A stretch of 64,000 bases of DNA, taken from the NCBI GenBank assembly GCA_035630295.1, contig DASQKY010000012.1:89509-153508 (forward strand), in the 5' to 3' direction. The stretch's first letter is position 1, and the number at the start of each line of letters is the position of its first letter. Of the stretch, positions 59,705 through 64,000 are shown piece by piece. A program made the position numbers and the translations under genes. The notes under the pieces are model-generated. The model worked only from the letters and a program-made list of their open reading frames with translations. It had not been told where the DNA came from and did not search any database. Origin of the DNA: Acidimicrobiales bacterium. GTDB lineage: Bacteria > Actinomycetota > Acidimicrobiia > Acidimicrobiales > Iamiaceae.

Positions 59705-61486
59705 GTGCCGTCGCCCATCGAGGACTACGCCCTGCTCTCCGACACGGAGTCGGCGGCCCTGGTGGCCCGGGACGGCTCCATCGACTGGCTGACCTTCCCC
59801 CGCTTCGACTCCCCGGCCTGCTTCGCCGCCCTCCTGGGCTCGCCCGAGCACGGCCGCTGGCTGCTGGCCCCGGCCACCGAGGTGCGGCGGGTGGAGCGGC
59901 GCTACCGGCCCGGGACGCTGGTGCTGGAGACCACCTTCCACACCGCCGAGGGCACCGTCCGGGTGGTGGATGCCATGCCCGTGCGGGACCGGACGCTGCA
60001 GGTGGCCCGCCTGGTGGAGGGCGTCAGCGGGCGCGTGCCGATGCGTATGGAGCTGGTGGTGCGGCTGGACTACGGCTCGATCGTGCCCTGGGTCCGGCGG
60101 GGCGACGGCGTGGTGCGCTTCGTGGCCGGCCCCGACGCCCTGGTGCTCTCCGCCCCGGTGGAGGTGGTGGCCGACGGCTGGCGCCACGTGGCCGACTTCG
60201 CGGTGGACGCCGACCGCTCCTACGGCTTCGAGCTGGCCTGGCACCCGTCGTCGTCGCCGTCGCCGCGGCCCCAGGACGTGGCCGGCAGCATCGAGCGCAC
60301 CACGGAGTGGTGGGAGGCCTGGAGCGGGCGCTGCCGCCGCCCCGATCGGTGGGCCGACGTCGTGGTCTCGTCCCTCACCGTGCTGAAGGGCCTGACCTAC
60401 GCCCCGACCGGGGGCATGGTGGCCGCGGCCACCACGTCGCTGCCCGAGCTGGTCGGCGGCCAGCGCAACTGGGACTACCGCTTCTGCTGGCTGCGCGACG
60501 CCACCTACACGCTGCTGGCCCTGCTGGAGGCCGGCTTCACCGAGGAGGCCGCGGCCTGGCGGGACTGGCTGCTGCGCGCCGTGGCCGGTCGGCCCGACCA
60601 GGTGCAGATCATGTACGGCGCCCGGGGCGAGCGCCGGCTGCCGGAGTGGGAGGTGCCGTGGCTGCCGGGGTACGAGGGCTCCTCCCCGGTGCGGGTGGGC
60701 AACGCGGCCCACGCCCAGCTCCAGCTGGACGTGTTCGGGGAGGTGCTCGACTCCCTGGACCAGGCCTCGATGGCCGGCGTGGGCGATGCCGACGGGGACA
60801 CCTGGGCCTTGGCCACCGCCCTGGTCGAGCACCTGGCCGGCGTGTGGGACCAGCCCGACGACGGCATCTGGGAGGTGCGGGGCGGCCGCCGGCACTTCAC
60901 CCACTCCAAGGTGATGGCCTGGGTGGCCCTGGACCGGGCCCTGCGGTGGGCCCGGCGCGACGGCCTGGCCGCCCCCGAGGGCCGGTGGCGGGGCCTGCGC
61001 GACCACATCCAGGCCGACGTGCTCCGCCACGGGGTCGACGACCGGGGCGTGCTGGTCCAGGCCTACGGGTCCACGGCCCTGGACGCCAGCCTGCTCATCG
61101 TGCCCCTGGTCGGCTTCCTGCCCCCCACCGACCCCCGGGTGGTGGCCACCGTGGAGGCCATCCAGCGGGAGCTCACCGAGGACGGCTTCGTCCGGCGCTA
61201 CCGGCCCGAGCACACCGACGACGGCCTGCCCGGGGGCGAGGGGGTGTTCCTGCTGTGCTCGTTCTGGATGGTCGATGCCCTGCACCTGATGGGCCGCGCC
61301 GCCGAGGCCGAGGCCCTGTTCACCCGCCTGGTCGGCCTGCGCAACGACGTGGGCCTGCTGGCCGAGGAGTGGGACCCGACCGCCGGCCGGATGCTGGGCA
61401 ACTTCCCCCAGGCCTTCTCCCACACCGGGCTGGTGGAGTCGGCCCTCCTGCTCTCACAGCAGGGCGGGGCCCGGCGTCGCCACTGA
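59705..61486 (+). CDS. Glycoside hydrolase family 15 protein (trehalase/glucoamylase-like)
   Basis: A 593-residue intracellular enzyme. N-terminal IEDYALLSDTESAALVARDGSIDWLTFPRFDSPACFAALL is diagnostic of the bacterial GH15 trehalase-like group. The (alpha/alpha)6 barrel has GGQRNWDYRFCWLRDATYTL, the FTHSKVMAWVALDRAL segment with the general-acid region, and GVFLLCSFWMVDALHLMGR, ending with GNFPQAFSHTGLVESAL. Mycobacterial relatives hydrolyse trehalose. GTG at 59705 follows GAAGGGG at good spacing. Confidence 0.92.
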   Translation: MPSPIEDYALLSDTESAALVARDGSIDWLTFPRFDSPACFAALLGSPEHGRWLLAPATEVRRVERRYRPGTLVLETTFHTAEGTVRVVDAMPVRDRTLQVARLVEGVSGRVPMRMELVVRLDYGSIVPWVRRGDGVVRFVAGPDALVLSAPVEVVADGWRHVADFAVDADRSYGFELAWHPSSSPSPRPQDVAGSIERTTEWWEAWSGRCRRPDRWADVVVSSLTVLKGLTYAPTGGMVAAATTSLPELVGGQRNWDYRFCWLRDATYTLLALLEAGFTEEAAAWRDWLLRAVAGRPDQVQIMYGARGERRLPEWEVPWLPGYEGSSPVRVGNAAHAQLQLDVFGEVLDSLDQASMAGVGDADGDTWALATALVEHLAGVWDQPDDGIWEVRGGRRHFTHSKVMAWVALDRALRWARRDGLAAPEGRWRGLRDHIQADVLRHGVDDRGVLVQAYGSTALDASLLIVPLVGFLPPTDPRVVATVEAIQRELTEDGFVRRYRPEHTDDGLPGGEGVFLLCSFWMVDALHLMGRAAEAEALFTRLVGLRNDVGLLAEEWDPTAGRMLGNFPQAFSHTGLVESALLLSQQGGARRRH

Positions 61487-61491
61487 CGAGA

Positions 61492-61920
61492 TCAGGTGCG
61501 GGAGTCCTCGGCAGATCGCTCGAAGAACCACCGGGCGATGCTCGTCATGTGGGGCTCGAAGTCGCCGGGGACGGAGACGTTGAGCATGCCGGCCCGCTCC
61601 GAGCCGCGGTTCTCGAAGTCGTGGGTCACGTTGCCCGGCACCAGCACGAAGGACCCGGCGCTCGCCTCGACCCACTCGGTCCCCACCAGCACGCTCATGG
61701 TGCCGGCCAGGACGTAGAACACGTCGTCCTCGGGGTGCGAGTGCGGGCCCGGTCCCTTGGTGCGCGGATCCAGCCACCACTCCGAGATCGAGTACCGGCC
61801 CCCGGTCTCCGCGCCGTCGGCCTTGAAGACCGCCGAGAGGGGACCCATGGGGTATGCCCTGCCCTCACCCGGTCCCAGCACCACCGGTCGTCGGCCGGCG
61901 ACGTCACCGCTGTCGGTCAT
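61492..61920 (-). CDS. Cupin-domain protein
   Basis: A 142-residue single-domain cupin. Motif 1 is GPGPHSHPEDDVFYVLAGTMSVLVG (His, His, Glu region) and motif 2 PGNVTHDFENRGSERAGML. The metal ligands appear complete. ATG at 61918-61920 preceded by the strong GGAGGAAGGAA site. Convergent with GH15 (five bases between). Substrate unknown. Confidence 0.88.
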   Translation of the reverse strand: MTDSGDVAGRRPVVLGPGEGRAYPMGPLSAVFKADGAETGGRYSISEWWLDPRTKGPGPHSHPEDDVFYVLAGTMSVLVGTEWVEASAGSFVLVPGNVTHDFENRGSERAGMLNVSVPGDFEPHMTSIARWFFERSAEDSRT

Positions 61921-61961
61921 CGCCGTTCCTTCCTCCGACCGCCAGGCTACTGGTGATCGAG

Positions 61962-62022
61962 GATCGACCGCCCGGTCGGTAGTGGGTCAGTTTGAAACTG
62001 ACCCACTACCGCCCGGTCGATC
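61962..62022. repeat. 61-base nested palindrome with internal direct repeats
   Basis: The core 61978-62010 is a perfect 16-bp inverted repeat (GGTAGTGGGTCAGTTT and its complement) around a single G. Outer arms GATCGACCG (61962-61970) and CGGTCGATC (62014-62022) also pair. A 12-base direct repeat ACCGCCCGGTCG occurs at 61967-61978 and 62008-62019. It lies between the divergent cupin gene and the DUF222 remnant. Confidence 0.85.
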
Positions 62023-62088
62023 TGGTGGCCAACCCGACCGACCTGGCCTGCCAGGCTCACTGTCTCACCTCCTCCGCATGGTGATCGC

Positions 62089-62966
62089 ATGATCCCTTCC
62101 GGGCTCATCGGGGCCGTGGCCGAGATCGAACGGCGGCCCGTCGAGCTGGCTTCCGAACTCAACCCCGATGCTGTGCCCCTCTCCGAAGCCGGGCGTCTCC
62201 ACGACCGGCTCGACCGGGCCGTGCGGGCCCTGGCCGTCGGCCAAGACCCTGCTGGCCCCGCGGGTGGCCGCGTCGCGGGAGTGGCAGCAAGGCGGGCACC
62301 GGTCCGCCGAAGAGGCCCTGGCCGCCCGGGCCGGCACGTCGTTGTCCGCGGCCAAGGCGCCCTGGCCACGGGACAGGCCCGGCCGACAACCCCACGCTGC
62401 GCTCGGCTATGGCCACGGGCCGCCTCTCAGCCGACCAGGGCGCGGTCATCGCCGATGCGTCCCGGCTCGACCCGTCGGCCACCGAGGGGCTGATCGCTAA
62501 GGCCAAGACGGCCAACATGATCCAGCTCCGGGCCGAGGCCGGCCGGGTGAAGGCCGCCGCCGCCGCCGACCCGGACGCCACCCACCGGCGCCTGCATCGG
62601 GCCTGCCGCCTCACCCGCCACACCGCCAGCGACGGCGCTCGCCACCTCCACCTCCAAGGGCCCGTCGACGCCGTCTCCGTCATCAAGGCCGAGCTCGACC
62701 GCTGCCTCACCCACCACATCCGCGCCCTCCCCCCCGGGCGTCCCACCGAGTCCCGCGACACCATGGCCTTCGACGCCGCCGTCACCATGGCCCGCCGCAC
62801 CGTCCTCGAGCACGACCACCCCTACGGAGCCGAGTACAAGGACACTCGCCACACCCGTCTCGACGAGCTCGACCGGCTCTGCCACACCCATCACGACCTC
62901 CACACCCACCGCGGCTGGGCCCTCGTCCCCGGCACCGACGAGACGGTCAGGCCAGGTGGTCGATGA
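62089..62966 (+). pseudogene. DUF222/HNH endonuclease (13E12-type repeat) remnant
   Basis: Reading across frames gives IGAVAEIERRPVELASELN (start, frame 1), then SREWQQGGHRSAEEALAARAG (another frame), then MATGRLSADQGAVIADASRLDP and the long LRAEAGRVKAAAAADPDATH and LHLQGPVDAVSVIKAELDRC stretch (third frame), ending in the HNH-side piece LDELDRLCHTHHDLHTHRGW. The middle of the HNH domain, including the Cys-rich part, is missing between about 62790 and 62810. Two frameshifts, a small deletion and a cut C-terminus mark it as dead. Such genes are multicopy, repeat-like sequences in actinobacteria. Confidence 0.82.
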
Positions 62967-64000
62967 AGCGCTCGAGCTGGCGGAGGTTCCGGCACTCGAA
63001 CACGCCGTCGCAGTGGGTGGAGTACTCCCCCACGATGGAGTCGCCGGTGTCCCAGTAGTTCCGGGGCTCGGGGTTCAGCCAGTAGACGTGGCGGGCCCGG
63101 TGCTGCATCTCCTTGACCACCCAGGACTGGGAGGCGTGGTAGTTGTTCCGGGCGTCACCCAGGAGGATCACGGTGGTCTTGGGCCCGATCTCCCGGCCCC
63201 ACCGGTTCCAGAACTCCTCGAAGGCGTGGCCGTAGTCGGAGTGGCCGTCGACCCACACCACGTCGGCTTCGGTGTTGACGCGGTGGACGGCTTCGAGCAC
63301 GTCGTCGGACTCGCTGAAGAAGCGGGTGACCTCGTCGATGCCGTCGATGAACACCCACGACCGCACTTTGGAGAACTGGCTGGCCATCGCGTACACGAAC
63401 ATCAGCGTGAACCGGGCGAAGCTGGCGACCGACCCCGAGATGTCGGCGACCACCATCACCTCGGGCTTCGACGGGTGCGGATTGCGGAACTTCGGCTCCG
63501 CGGGCACGCCGCCGTAGGACAGCGACGCGCGCACGGTCTTGCGGAAGTCGAGGTGGCCGCGGTTGCGACGCCGGCGCCGTTGCGCGAGCCGTGCTGCGAG
63601 CGCGCGCGTGAGCGGGTACACCGAGTGCTGGAGCGCGAGCATCTCGTCGCGCGACGCGTGCATGAACTCGATGTCTTCCGGCAACGGCTTCCGCAGCGTG
63701 CGGGCCATCGCCTCCACGCCGCGGTCGGCCACGAGCCGGCGACGGATCTCCTCCTCGACGAGCTCGCGCAGCTCCTTCAGCCGGGTGTCGACCTCCTCGC
63801 GCGCGAGACGCTCGTCGAGCGGCGTTTCCGGCGCGTCCCCCTGGTCGCGCGCCATGCCCATCATCCGCATGGCGAGATCGTCGAGGTCGAGCATCCGCAG
63901 CGTGCGGTACAGGTAGTACGTGCCGCCGACGGGGCGACCGGGCTCCATGCCTGCGTACTGCTGCACCGCGAGCGAGGCAAGGCGGCGCAGCTCGTCGCGA
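62947..64000 (-). CDS. VWA-domain CoxE-like protein, 5' end outside the window
   Basis: At least 351 residues; the reading frame continues past position 64000 (upstream codons read DELRRLASLAVQQYAGME). The N-terminal part is helical and charged (EEIRRRLVADRGVEAMARTL), then a basic patch (RLAQRRRRRNRGHLDFRKTV), and a CoxE/VWA domain with VMVVADISGSVASFARFTL (MIDAS DxSGS), FIDGIDEV, VWVDGHSDYG and TVILLGDARNNY. CoxE proteins usually pair with a MoxR ATPase to help metal-cofactor insertion. The upstream half uses visibly different codons (GCG, CTC, ACG) from the rest. Confidence 0.88.
   Translation of the reverse strand, partial: RDELRRLASLAVQQYAGMEPGRPVGGTYYLYRTLRMLDLDDLAMRMMGMARDQGDAPETPLDERLAREEVDTRLKELRELVEEEIRRRLVADRGVEAMARTLRKPLPEDIEFMHASRDEMLALQHSVYPLTRALAARLAQRRRRRNRGHLDFRKTVRASLSYGGVPAEPKFRNPHPSKPEVMVVADISGSVASFARFTLMFVYAMASQFSKVRSWVFIDGIDEVTRFFSESDDVLEAVHRVNTEADVVWVDGHSDYGHAFEEFWNRWGREIGPKTTVILLGDARNNYHASQSWVVKEMQHRARHVYWLNPEPRNYWDTGDSIVGEYSTHCDGVFECRNLRQLERFIDHLA

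Noticed and set aside
57989-61423. Long minus-strand open frame over GH15 and beyond
   Set aside because: Low-complexity antisense translation of GH15; the real genes on each strand explain the region.

Overview
The window looks like chromosome from a high-GC actinobacterium, most likely an uncultured or poorly known member of the class Acidimicrobiia. This is an inference from three things: strong GCC/GTG/CTG codon preference, many GTG starts, and a gene order that follows the mycobacterial blocks ruvB-ruvA-ruvC-yebC-pdxT-pdxS and pimA-patA-pgsA-HIT-thrS. F420-dependent enzymes, mycothiol ligase (mshC) and inositol-lipid enzymes support an actinobacterial host.

Region 1 (1-23,100) is mainly minus-strand housekeeping. 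Right to left it holds npdG and mshC, then plsC, thrS, a HIT protein, PIP synthase (pgsA), PIM acyltransferase (patA) and mannosyltransferase (pimA). lemA and an M48 protease follow, then PLP synthase (pdxS/pdxT), yebC, a 1-Cys peroxiredoxin, ruvC/A/B, a YbdK ligase, an M20 hydrolase, queA and the start of tgt. Many neighbours overlap by 4 bases (ATGA or GTGA), so long coupled transcription units are likely. Region 2 (23,100-37,100) is mostly plus strand. It has a ceramidase-like protein, a tightly overlapping ABC ATPase / phosphotransferase / PAC2 / glycosyltransferase / LLM operon, a stand-alone acyl-AMP ligase divergent from a polytopic glycosyltransferase, and leuS.

Region 3 (about 37,100-46,000) is accessory. 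After a deazaflavin oxidoreductase and an AAA ATPase preceded by tandem palindromic repeats comes tRNA-Ala(GGC). A decayed serine-integrase gene, whose reading frame ends inside the tRNA on the opposite strand, is split by an intact IS3-family element. Removing the element plus one copy of its 3-base target duplication restores the integrase frame exactly. Beyond degenerate DNA lies a strikingly lower-GC four-gene cassette (42,222-45,090): a two-TM protein with a GAF-like cytoplasmic part, a radical SAM enzyme without SPASM domain, a zinc nucleobase/nucleoside deaminase, and a methyltransferase. I do not recognise this combination, and it is the best candidate here for an undescribed system. 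Two HTH proteins close the island.

Region 4 (46,000-64,000) returns to core genes: a collagen-like secreted protein; rsfS, an LCP-like protein and nadD; a sigma factor; class II DAHP synthase; sulfite reductase and APS reductase (cysH); tRNA-Trp; an O-methyltransferase; vapBC; an LLM oxidoreductase; a trypsin-like protease with a DUF4214 tail; GH15; and a cupin. The right end has a large palindrome, a decayed DUF222/HNH gene and a CoxE-like VWA protein cut by the window edge. All calls come from reading the sequence and family knowledge; no database search was run.
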